Below are positions 1-9,300 of a stretch of DNA of 64,000 nt, in pieces. Below the pieces are notes generated by a model. It saw only the letters and a program-made list of their open reading frames with translations, did no database searches and was not told the origin of the DNA. The stretch comes from Ctenosaura bakeri (taxonomy: Eukaryota > Chordata > Lepidosauria > Squamata > Iguanidae), in assembly GCA_948474755.1 (NCBI GenBank), contig CAOLHI010002509.1:1-64000 (forward strand), written 5' to 3'. The position numbers were made by a program, and so were the translations under genes. Numbering within the stretch: the first letter of the stretch is position 1; the number at the start of each line of letters is the position of its first letter.

Positions 1-384
1 ATTGGGTCTGAAAGAGATTTGCAAGAGAGCTATGCAAAGGAATCTTTCAGCTGTCCTTGAAATCTCAAGCCTGTAGCTTCCAGTCAAGTGCTGAACTTAA
101 ATATGAAATGTTCAGTTTAAATATCTTAGAATACAAGCTCAGTTGTAATTTCTGAAATTGTTAGCAAAGGCTATTATTACTCCAAGGAAAAACCTCACCT
201 ACTTACTATTTTCCCTTGTATGTATGGTCTCCCTGGTTTTCAGGTGTCCTGGTCTCAAACAATCTATTTAGTTGGCGGATTCAAAAGATTCTGTTTGCTT
301 ATTTTGGCACACGGATTCGGATTTGGGAATCTTGAATCCTTACCTAGGATTCAAGGATTCGAGGATTTGGTTGGCCCATCCCTA
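1..384 (+). mobile_element. 3' part of a non-autonomous hAT-like element (copy A)
   Basis: This sequence is collinear with the last ~400 bp of the complete element at 61863-62739, with small indels. It ends in the same terminus, TTGGTTGGCCCATCCCTA, at 384. The 5' end lies outside the window. It has no coding capacity. Family assignment rests on the complete copy, which has an 8-bp target duplication. Confidence 0.8.
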
Positions 385-974
385 CTTCCTGCTATAGGAT
401 GAGAACACATTCCATCATAGTTTCCATGCTCTCATTATGGATTTTAACCAGAGAGACATGGTTTGTTTGGGAATGCAGCCAGAAATACATTTGAATAAAA
501 ACTGCTTGAGGCAATAACGTAATCCAATTGGGCTACCCTTCCAAAGTGAAAGGCTGTTGAATGATTTGCAGATCTTTACATCTTTTTTCCAATGTAAAAA
601 AAAAAAAAAATCTGTTATTTCCACTGAAATCAGCATCTTCACTCAAATTTGCTTCAACAGATGGAAGTTGTGACATAGAGAGGGAGATTCTGTGGTTTAG
701 AAGCAGCTGTACTGCATGATTTAGCTCAACAGCATTAGAATGCCACCTTTTTGCAGAAAAGAAGATAAGTTGTTTATACTTCCAAATTTATTATGAGATA
801 GCTAAGGAAAAATTAAAATTGTCACTGTAGAAAGAGAACTGGTTACGTGACATAGAAATCTACATAGTGGTAGATTTCTCTGTTGCAAAAGACTCCAGAA
901 TTAGATTTTTTTTAAAAATGAACATTATTCTATGTCTGGGTTGTGCTGCATGGGTTCAATAACATGTTTATTCT
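385..974. other. no recognised feature
   Basis: AT-rich sequence with a short A run near 597-610. I see no ORF of note, no transposon terminus and no RNA gene. Confidence 0.5.
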
Positions 975-1125
975 GTTGTGCATGTGTGTATATGTGCCTT
1001 CAAGCTGCCTGTTGACTTATGGTGACCCTATGAATTTCATAGAGTTTTATTAAGCAAGGAATACTCAGAGGTGGGTTTGCCAATTTCTTCCTCCGAAATA
1101 CGGCCTACTCCCACATTAAATGTTT
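975..1125 (-). mobile_element. SINE-like repeat, minus strand, diverged
   Basis: The stretch reads TGTGCCTTCAAGCTGCCTGTTGACTTATGGTGACCCTATGAATTTC in broken form, followed by a TTTTATTAAGCAAGGAATACTCAGAGG block. This is the recurring 'ccttcaag-tc...cttatggtgacc' motif of the reptile SINEs elsewhere in the window, but a different subfamily. Boundaries are approximate. Confidence 0.55.
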
Positions 1126-1130
1126 TCCAG

Positions 1131-1155
1131 AACAACAACAACAACCAACAACAGC

Positions 1156-1189
<34 letters not shown>

Positions 1190-1190
1190 A
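1131..1190 (+). repeat. compound (CAA)n/(CAG)n microsatellite
   Basis: ACAACAACAACAACC is followed by about twelve CAG units interrupted by one TAG. It sits at the tail of the SINE-like repeat, so the CAA part may be the SINE tail and the CAG part an expansion of it. Confidence 0.9.
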
Positions 1191-1192
1191 AG

Positions 1193-2086
1193 CAATATGT
1201 GTTTAAATAGTATTTTTAATGTGATTGTCTCTTAAAACTTGCTTTTCTAAATGTATTAAAACTAGAATATTTGAAAAACAAATGCCAAAGGGTAACAAAG
1301 TTCTGACCTACACATTAGTCTGCCAGATGATACTGGAATACATAAAGATTAAATTGCTCAGACATCTGTACTGTCAATTGCCATGGAGATACTGGAAAAT
1401 GATGAACATAAGACTTGTATAACAATTAAATTGAAGAGATGGCTTAGTGGCTGGAAAGAAGATCTGCTGTATCCTTTTGAAATACGATTTTAGGATTTCT
1501 CGCCATGCAATTGTGAGTTGTATATTTTACATTTTCATGTTAAATCTGGGAGTGTAATGATAAGATCTGAAGCCAAGTCTGGGATTCAGTCACCCAAAGC
1601 AAAACACACAACAACATTTAGACAATTGTAAAGCTGTAAGTTGGAACTGAAGTGACAGCTATGTACATAATATGCAGCCACATGAAGTCATGCCACAGAG
1701 TAGCATATCTCACGAATATACAATATGAAAGATAATATTACCATTCTGTTTTTGTTTTGTTTTTGGATGAGGATGATGTCACATCACTCTGATTCTGAAA
1801 GTAACAAATCCCCCCATATTCAATAAGTGGAATGAAATGAACAGAGTGGTCAGCCCAGAATGTCCATCTGAGGTGAAGAGTATTTTGCAGACAATCCATA
1901 GCAAAGTGTGTAGAACTCTTGCCTTTTATGAAGAATATCTTGTTCTCTGTATCCAGCTTTTTTTAAAAAAAAAAACTGAGGGAGATTCAATGACATCTTT
2001 GATCACCTCAGCACAAAGTATTTTCATATTCTCCTGTCCCACCACATTTCAAAGAAAGTAAAGAAGGACAAAAGAACATGTAAAGT
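1193..2086. other. no recognised feature
   Basis: AT-rich DNA with only short random-looking ORFs (65 and 74 codons). No transposon ends, splice-flanked exon or RNA gene could be supported. Confidence 0.5.
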
Positions 2087-2860
2087 TGTTACTCACTGGT
2101 AAGCTCTGTCCTGGGGTCTACAATTTTGATATTAAAATATGATTCAACATGCCTGAGAGGTCACCCGGATGAGCATGTAGGCAGCAATGGTTGAATGATC
2201 AAAAACCAGGTCAGGTCAGTACAATCCCCCATCACATAGCCCCAGGAGACCTCAAGCTGTGCAAGCCCAGAGTACAGTGGAGACAACTTGAGGGGATTAG
2301 TGCGCTTTCCCCAAGTTGAGCACTGATAGCAAGAAAATCCTATCAAGCAAGGATCATCTACATAAATTCACACCACAACCCAATGCAACTGAAGATCCTG
2401 AAACTTTGGTAACACCTCATAATTTCATCATGTCAAAGGAGTTGCCATTGTGGAGCTTCTTTTCCATTGCAACACCCTTTGTTCTCCCTGGGAGAGGATT
2501 TGCCCTCAAGCTACTTTTTCCCTACAAATAGTCCCAGTTTTTGAAGTTTCTTTGGATCACTCCTGGTCATACCAGCAGACTGTTTCTCCATCAGTCGAGT
2601 AGTCCCCTCTGCCCTCTCCATGCCGAGCTCTACTTCTTTGCTGTTTTTCCCGGAGCGAGGACTTCATGAAAAGGTGCAGTATTACCCCAGCTACCATCCC
2701 TTCAATAGTTCCCCTATTCAGTTTCCTCTCTTTTGCTTCTTAGTAGGTCTTGCGTGAGTGTGTGAGTGATTGCATTGGTGCGTGAGACTTTCATTCAATA
2801 AAATCATTTTATTGGACATCTTCATTTGGTTTTTGGCTTGGCCTGACCCCGTAAAGACTG
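2087..2860 (+). repeat. LTR-like interspersed repeat, copy 1
   Basis: This ~774-bp block aligns along its whole length with 44534-45321 (roughly 85% by eye). It starts TGTTACTCACTGG and ends TGACCCCGTAAAGACTG. An AATAAA polyadenylation signal lies at 2797-2802, about 60 bp before the end, as in a solo LTR with a short R-U5. I could not find a target duplication or a CA terminus, so the class is unproven. It could also be another retroelement's 3' end. Confidence 0.5.
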
Positions 2861-2984
2861 GGTAAAAAGACCCCACTAGGTTACCCTGCCTCTCACATTG
2901 CTATTGCTCGTGCTCTGGCTAGTTTCCATTCCCTGTCATGTGGAGCACATTAAGGCATTCCCCAAGGGACCCCAGAAATCAGGG

Positions 2985-3178
2985 TAACAAAGTGGTGCAG
3001 TGATTTGAGCATTGAACTATACCCTGGAGTCCTGGGTTCAATTCCACCCTCGGCCATGGAAACCCACTGGGTGAACTTGGGTGTGTCAAACGCATTCAGC
3101 CCCAGAAAACCCTGTGATAGTGTCACCTTAGAACTGCCAGAAGTCAGAAATAACCTAAAGGGGCACAACAACAACAAA
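2985..3178 (+). mobile_element. tRNA-derived SINE, plus strand
   Basis: The tRNA-like head (GTGGTGCAGTGATTTGAGCA, then GGGTTCAATTCCACC as B box) is followed by 'ccatggaaacccactgggtga' and the tail 'aagtcagaaataacctaaag' with GCACAACAACAACAA. This is the most common SINE in the window. The body is shortened relative to the other copies. Confidence 0.85.
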
Positions 3179-3273
3179 GTGATAAAGTTATGCATAATGA
3201 TGTTGATGATAAATAATATTAATAACAGTAATAATAAATAACAATGTCCATAACTACTTTAGTTTTCAGAAAT

Positions 3274-3320
3274 GTTGTTGTTGTTGTTGTTGTTGTTTTT
3301 ATCATCATTATTATTATTTA
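3274..3320 (+). repeat. (GTT)n and (ATT)n microsatellite
   Basis: Eight GTT units are followed by an ATC/ATT run. Confidence 0.9.
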
Positions 3321-4096
3321 ACCACAGTTCTGAAGAATAAACATTTGTGGAAATTGTTACTGTTCTGTTACTACTGAACACTAGAGGGCACCACTATCTG
3401 CAGAACAGAGCTGCTGATGGAAATTGACGGAACATAGGAAAGACCATATCGTTTTGCATTGACTCTGAAATTCATTGTCTAGATGACATATATGTGAATC
3501 GGAAAGTTCTTATAGTTTTTGAAATAAGGATATCGGCAAAACAAAAACAACAAACAGCTCCTCATTCTTCTTGTTAATTATAAATGTGTCTGTTTCTACC
3601 AAAATGAAAATGAGAATGAGAACCTACAAGAAAATGAAGCCATGTCATCTTTTTAGTCATTGACCAATCTTTTGGCCTACTTTAGAAGCTCAAAGAAAAA
3701 GAAAGCACTTTATGGACAACTTTTACTCCTTTTTTTTTTCCTTAGAAAGAGAGGAAGAATTTTAAGGATGTTTCCCTGCTTTTTATATCTGACTCTTTCA
3801 GACAAATTTGAGAGAAGAGATTAATTAGATTTCAATTATGAAGTTACATACATTTTTCCTTCACACTTATTCAATCCACAGTAATTTAGAACTACTTTAC
3901 ATAAACAGATTTTTTTTTCTTTAACACATTTGTTAAGTATGACACTTGCTATAGCCATGCTAAAAATACACAGAAGAGGACTGGGCTCAGTTCTTACGAC
4001 CATCTGTACTATATGTGCATGTGTGTGTGAACCCAACGAAGGCAATAAAAGAAAAAAAGAATACAGACCAACTGACAGGACATCTGCAGATTCAGT
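3321..4096. other. no recognised feature
   Basis: AT-rich sequence. Two short ORFs here (69 and 63 codons) overlap on opposite strands and resemble nothing I recognise. Confidence 0.5.
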
Positions 4097-4540
4097 GGCC
4101 TTTTATGCTAAACAGTTATAGCCCAATGATTCTCCTTTAACTGCCTTGGCAACATCCTATGGAATCCTAGAATTTGCAGTTTGTTGCCATTGTTATGTAC
4201 CTTCAGTTCATATCCAACTTATGGGGACCCAAAGGCAAACCTATTACGGGGTTTTCTTGGCAAGGTTTGTTAAGAAGGGGTTTGCCTTTTCCTTCTTCTG
4301 AGGCTGAGAAAGTTTGAGCCAGTGGGTTTCCATGAACAAACAGGGATTTGAATTCTGGTTTCCAGAGTTGTAGTCCAATGCCTAAGTCACTACATCACAC
4401 TGGCTATCATTTGCAGTTTAGGGAGAACTATTTGGAATTCTCAGCCAGAGTGCTGTAGTGCTTTAACAGGATTCCATAGGATGCAACCATGGCAGTTAAA
4501 GTGGAATTATACGGCTATTACCACATTGTGTGAAAGGGCC
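4097..4540. mobile_element. palindromic GGCC-terminus MITE interrupted by a SINE
   Basis: The ends are GGCCTTTTATGCTAAACAGT and the near-complement ACATTGTGTGAAAGGGCC. The arms carry the family's 'catcctatggaatcctag' and 'aggattccataggatg' blocks in opposite orientation. A SINE sits in the middle at 4183-4408, so the MITE is older than that insertion. No clear target duplication remains around the MITE itself. Confidence 0.75.
4183..4408 (-). mobile_element. tRNA-derived SINE nested in a MITE, 11-bp target duplication
   Basis: A minus-strand copy runs from the tail side (GTTGCCATTGTTATGTACCT) through 'caaggtttgttaagaagggg' to the tRNA-like head at the right end. The 11-bp duplication ATTTGCAGTTT occurs at 4172-4182 and again at 4409-4419. 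This defines the insertion exactly. Confidence 0.9.
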
Positions 4541-5477
4541 CTCAGATATGGAAAACAATAGCTCTACCATGATACATGGGACTTCACCATACAATAGTGA
4601 AATTGGCATTGCCAATTTTATCTATCTTTTTGTAGCCAACATTGGGATGGTTCTGCATTCTGTGATTTGTTTTGCTCAAGCCTGCTGTTAAGATTTTTTA
4701 AGGGCACTACCAACTTTCTACCAACAGGTGGTTGTGTTTTGAGGCTCATTTTTACTCCTATTGATTTACAAAGAAAAATCCCACTTTGGGATGACTAGAT
4801 AGAAGGAGAGGAGGTCTCAAGATATTAAATATTTCACTTTCACCAACCTTTTAGTGTCTATTCCCCCTATGGGCCAGGCTATACATGTGCCAGGGTTACT
4901 TCAGTGTAGTGCAATTATCCACTAGCAGAATTATATTACACTTGAATTCTGTAACTGTTAGAGTTAATACCAACATAGGGCAACATGTGGACAAATGGTC
5001 AGTTATATGTGGCTGACTTCCGATTGTGCGCAGCTACATAAGGATATATCACATGTGAAGTTAACAGGTTGTAGATAACAAAAATATAGTATTCTGAAGT
5101 AAATATTAATGACAACTTTGATAGAGTATGTGGAGCCTCACAACACAATCCTTTAAATAAATCACCAGTGGAAAAATTACTTCCCCAAGAACATTACAAA
5201 ACCTGATGTAATATACTGCTCAATCCTCAATAAATTACAAGTGTTTGGAATGGATGCTAATGTTTGCTGTTGCAACTGAATTTGAATTCCATAGTTTATT
5301 ACAACCAGATGACTGTATATTTATGCCAAGAGAGAGGGAGAGTAGACTTTATGATTAAAATCATTAATTACAAATAACTAATAGCTTATAATAGCGATAA
5401 GCAATCGATAATTTTCAAAGGTCTAAGTATCCACTCTATTTGCATTTCAAGGTGGTAAACTGAATTAAAACATGTCT
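4541..5477. other. no recognised feature
   Basis: AT-rich, without repeat termini that I can identify. Confidence 0.5.
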
Positions 5478-5650
5478 GTCGTTGTGTGCCTTCAAGTCAT
5501 TTCCAATTTATGATGAACTTAAGGAGAAGTTATCATGTGGATCTCAGGGGCTGACAGTGTGTGAGCACCCAAGTTTCCATGGCTGATCAGGCAACTGAAC
5601 GCTGGTCTCCAAAGTCATAGCCCAGCACTCAAACTACTTTACCATGTTGA
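5478..5650 (-). mobile_element. tRNA-derived SINE, minus strand, internally deleted
   Basis: It begins with GTCGTTGTGTGCCTTCAAGT and continues through 'tttccatggctgatcaggca' to 'gctggtctccaaagtcatag', the B-box side. About 40 bp of the usual body are missing. Confidence 0.8.
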
Positions 5651-5741
5651 CTCTTTATAGTTTATCTGTACTGTCTGTTTGTAACATATGGCTGTGTTTA
5701 TTATGTGCTTTCAAGTCATTTCCAGCTTCTGGTGACTGTAA

Positions 5742-5893
5742 GGCCATTTCTGCACTATACTGTTATAGCACTATTATTCCATTTTCAACATCCTGTGGAA
5801 TCCTGGAGTTTGCAGTTTACAGAGGAGCATTTAGAATCCTCAGCCAGAAAGCTCATTTCTGCACCACTATAGCAGTATAGTGCAGAGATCACC
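5742..5893. mobile_element. palindromic GGCC-terminus MITE
   Basis: GGCCATTTCTGCACTATACT at the left is mirrored by AGTATAGTGCAGAGATCACC at the right. The interior carries 'catcctgtggaatcctggag'. The left flank (TGTGCTTTCAAGTCATTTCC) is the start of another SINE, so the MITE probably landed in a SINE whose remainder is badly eroded. Confidence 0.8.
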
Positions 5894-5977
5894 TTTATTT
5901 ATGGCTGATGTGACATCTGAACTGGAATGTCCACATCATATTCTATAAACATAGCCACTACACATTAGGAGGCATAC

Positions 5978-6282
5978 TGTCGGGAGTCCTCCATGTTTTA
6001 TTGTTTTAGGATAGCAGTAGACTGAGGAAATAGTGATAGTAGGCTGTTAGCTATTCCCAGGCGCCAACCATTCCTTCTGGCTGGAATTTCAAAGGAACCG
6101 TTTGGCATGATGACGTTCGTTCTTTTACAACTATCTTAGGAGAAACTGTCTGTTAAAGTGTAAGGTGGGGGGAAAACGTCTATTCTCGAGCTTTAACGTC
6201 TGAAGACAGCATCCCTTACTATGTTACAATAAATCTTCTATTAAGTTTGTTGATCCGTGTAAGAGTGAATCTGTTCCTGACA
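5978..6282 (+). repeat. 5' LTR
   Basis: It starts TGTCGGGAGTCC and ends CTGTTCCTGACA, so it has the TG...CA ends of an LTR. An AATAAA signal is at 6228-6233. The start of R is inferred at about 6182 from the self-priming complement. Compared with the 3' LTR it has one extra G in a G run (6167-6172) and a small difference at 6179-6181. The rest is identical by eye. Confidence 0.97.
6153..6194 (+). promoter_or_regulatory. candidate LTR core promoter and transcript 5' end
   Basis: A weak TATA-like TTAAAG at 6153-6158 lies 29 bp before 6182. In a self-priming element, the first bases of the transcript pair with the primer site. The LTR bases complementary to that site are 6182-6194 (ATTCTCGAGCTTT), so 6182 is the predicted start. 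This is inference from layout and not a mapped start. Confidence 0.4.
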
Positions 6283-6283
6283 G

Positions 6284-6296
6284 AAAGCTCGAGAAT
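6284..6296 (+). other. self-priming primer-binding site
   Basis: AAAGCTCGAGAAT begins one base after the 5' LTR. It is the exact reverse complement of ATTCTCGAGCTTT at 6182-6194 (and 11105-11117 in the 3' LTR). No TGG-type tRNA primer site follows the LTR. In Tf1 and Sushi elements the folded 5' end of the transcript is cut and primes minus-strand synthesis, and the layout here fits that mechanism. Confidence 0.8.
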
Positions 6297-6307
6297 CCTT
6301 TCAAAAA

Positions 6308-9300
6308 ATGCACCAATTGATGGACCAGTCGATTACTGAAGAAGAGCAAGGATCTGCAGAATCTGATGGAGCTACAGAAACTGAAGTGCCCCTGGATACC
6401 AAGACAAAATTGCGCCTGACCGAGGCTATGGAAACCCCCACAAGCGGCCAAACCTGGGTCTGGGGAGAAAAGCCACATACGTCGTTGAGACAACGCAGAA
6501 GGGCTGCTAGATGGGATACATCAGCAAAAGACCTATCCCTTTTGGAGGAGATAAAGCAAATGGAAACCGAACTGGAAAGAAAAGATGAGGAGATACTCGA
6601 ACTCAAGACCATGCTACGCGAGATGCGCATCCGTCCCTCGCAGACAGGGAGATCACCAGGAGGAGAACCACGAGCGGCTGTCTCGGCGGCAGGCACCCCT
6701 GGTCCGCCCCAGCAACCAACAGGGCACACGCCAGCGCCACTGTTACTCAGAAATGTGGGAGACCTGAAAGCGACCTTCAACGGGAAGGGGGAGAAACTCT
6801 CCTTTTTTTTGACTATGGCAAACAATTTCATGATTGATCACGGCCATCTATTTCGGGATGATGCGGCCCGAATTCGATACCTAAGCCAGAGGATGAAAGG
6901 ACTGGCAGCAGACTGGGTAGCGAACCTATATGACTCCCGCGCCCCCGAAACTGAAAATCTGCAGCTCTTCATGAACCATCTGCGGGAACGCTTTGAAGAC
7001 CCCCATTTATTGGAAAACACCAAATATCAACTGAAACGAATGAAACAAGGCAGGAACGATGTGGGGACGTATTCCCGTGAATTTAGAAACCTGGCCACCA
7101 AAGTCCCGTGGAGTGATGAAATTCTAATTGAGTTATACAAAGATGGACTAAATCCTGATATTCTACACGGGTGCTTAATGCAGGCCAATCCACAGACCCT
7201 GCTAGGTTGGGTCAGACTAGCTACTGAAATGGAAGGCATAACCCAGACTGTTCAGCTGAACCGACAAAGACAAGACGTGCCAAAACGACAACCTCGCGGT
7301 CCCACCGTCCTCAATGCTGAGGAACGGAACAAACGTCTCCGTTTGGGCATGTGCTTTAACTGTGGAAAACCGGGCCACCTCGCCAACACCTGCCGCGGAA
7401 ACCAAGCTCCGACTGGGACTAAGGGAGCACGAGCAGACCCAAAGAATATAGAATTCACACATCAGACAGCGGCCGTCAAACAACCACTTAGACGCACTTC
7501 TAAGGACCCTGCAGAGGCGACAGGAGACTCCGATCCCGATGATGAAACCACCTCTTCGTCCTCATCTGACATAGATGGAGATTCTAAACCTGACTGCGAT
7601 GACTGGCAAGCGGCGGGAACATCTGTAAGTACTCCTAAAATTCCCCATTTCTACACCACGGTTGCGATTAGTGGCAGCGATGGGACTTTGCATGTACATA
7701 GGGCATTAATTGACTCTGGCTGCTCCAGAAGTTTGTTACACCCCAAATTGGCCAAACAATTGAAAACTCTTTATGAGCCCTTGGAATGCCCCATCAAATT
7801 AACGCAAATGGATGGGACCTCAATGACTGGGGGAGTAATTAGTAAAATCACTAAGCCCATCTCATTTCAAATGGACAAAAACAATTACAGCATGCGATTT
7901 CTAGTTCCCAAGGCGATGCAGTTCAAATTGGTCTTGGGAATCGATTGGCTTCGTGAATATAACCCCCAGATAAACTGGACTGCTGGCACTATGTCCTCTT
8001 CAGATGAAAACTTTTCTATTCCCCATGAAGAATTGCAACAAATTCCTTCACACTACCGAGACTTCCAAAAGGCTTTCCACGAAAGGGAGGCTGACAAATT
8101 GCCTCCCCACACGGACTTTGACTGTAAACTGGAATTAGTTGACGGGGCCACCCTGCCTAAACCGAAAATTTATCCCATGAGCCAAAAAGAACTCCTTGCT
8201 CTCAAGAAGTTCCTAAATAAAAACTTGGCTCGCGGCTTTATCAAGCCCTCTACAGCCCCCACGGCGAGTCCTGTCTTCTTCCGAAAGAGAAAAGATCCCA
8301 GCGCGGATCCGAGACTGATAGTTAACTACTCTGCTATTAACCAGGTTATTTCCTCCAATTGTTATCCCATACCTCTGATACGGACTGTTTTGGACCATCT
8401 TGTTCAAGGAAAATATTTCACCAAACTTGATCTTAAAGAGGTTTTTCATAGGATTAGAATGGACCCGGACTCTGAGTGGCTCACCACCTTTGCGACTCCT
8501 CTAGGTAACTTTAAATGGACGGTTCTTCCCTTTGGCTTACAATCGGGGCCATCTGTGTTCCAAATGTTTTTGAACACCATTTTCCATGACTTGTTGTATC
8601 AGGGGGTTCTGATTTATCTGGATGACATTTTAATTTACGCAGATTCCATGGAATCTCATGTGTCATTGGTTCGTGAAGTGTTACGAAGGCTTATAGATAA
8701 CAACCTCGTGGTTAATCTATCTAAATGCCAATTTGACACCCAAACTTTTGATTACTTGGGATATAGGATTCAAGATTGTTCACTTAAAATGGACCCTTCG
8801 AAGATTAACTCCATTTTGCAATGGCCCGTCCCTAAAACTGTGAAGCAACTGCAGCAATTTCTTGGTTTTGCGAACTTCTACCGGAACTTTATTGAGGATT
8901 TTGCTGCCATAACGCTTCCACTCACCAACCTTCTACGGAAACCTAAAGGATCCACTGCGGGCAAGGCGCATAGACTTTGTTGGTCGCCTGAGTGTCAATC
9001 GGCGTTTGACCATTTGAAATCTAAATTTACGTCTGAGCCCTTACTCCTTTTTCCCGACAGTACGAAGCAATTCATTGTGCAAACGGATGCTTCGGACTTT
9101 GCCATGGCAGCCGTTCTTTTACAACATGACACCACAGGAGCACTCAGGCCTTGTGCTTTCATTTCAAAGAAATTTTCCCCTCAACAAGCTAATTGGCCTA
9201 TTTGGGAGAAAGAAGCCAAGGCTATCCATTTTGCGCTGTCCTCTTGGCGTCATTTGCTTGAAGGGGCTCGACTCCCCTTTGAAGTTTGGACTGATCATAG

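Noticed and set aside
5971..6000. Host gene disrupted by the retrotransposon
   Set aside because: The sequence around both ends contains no exon or conserved reading frame.
6301..6831. 176-codon ORF antisense to gag
   Set aside because: It is the complement of a constrained coding frame, has no family features, and starts within gag. It is best explained as a shadow.
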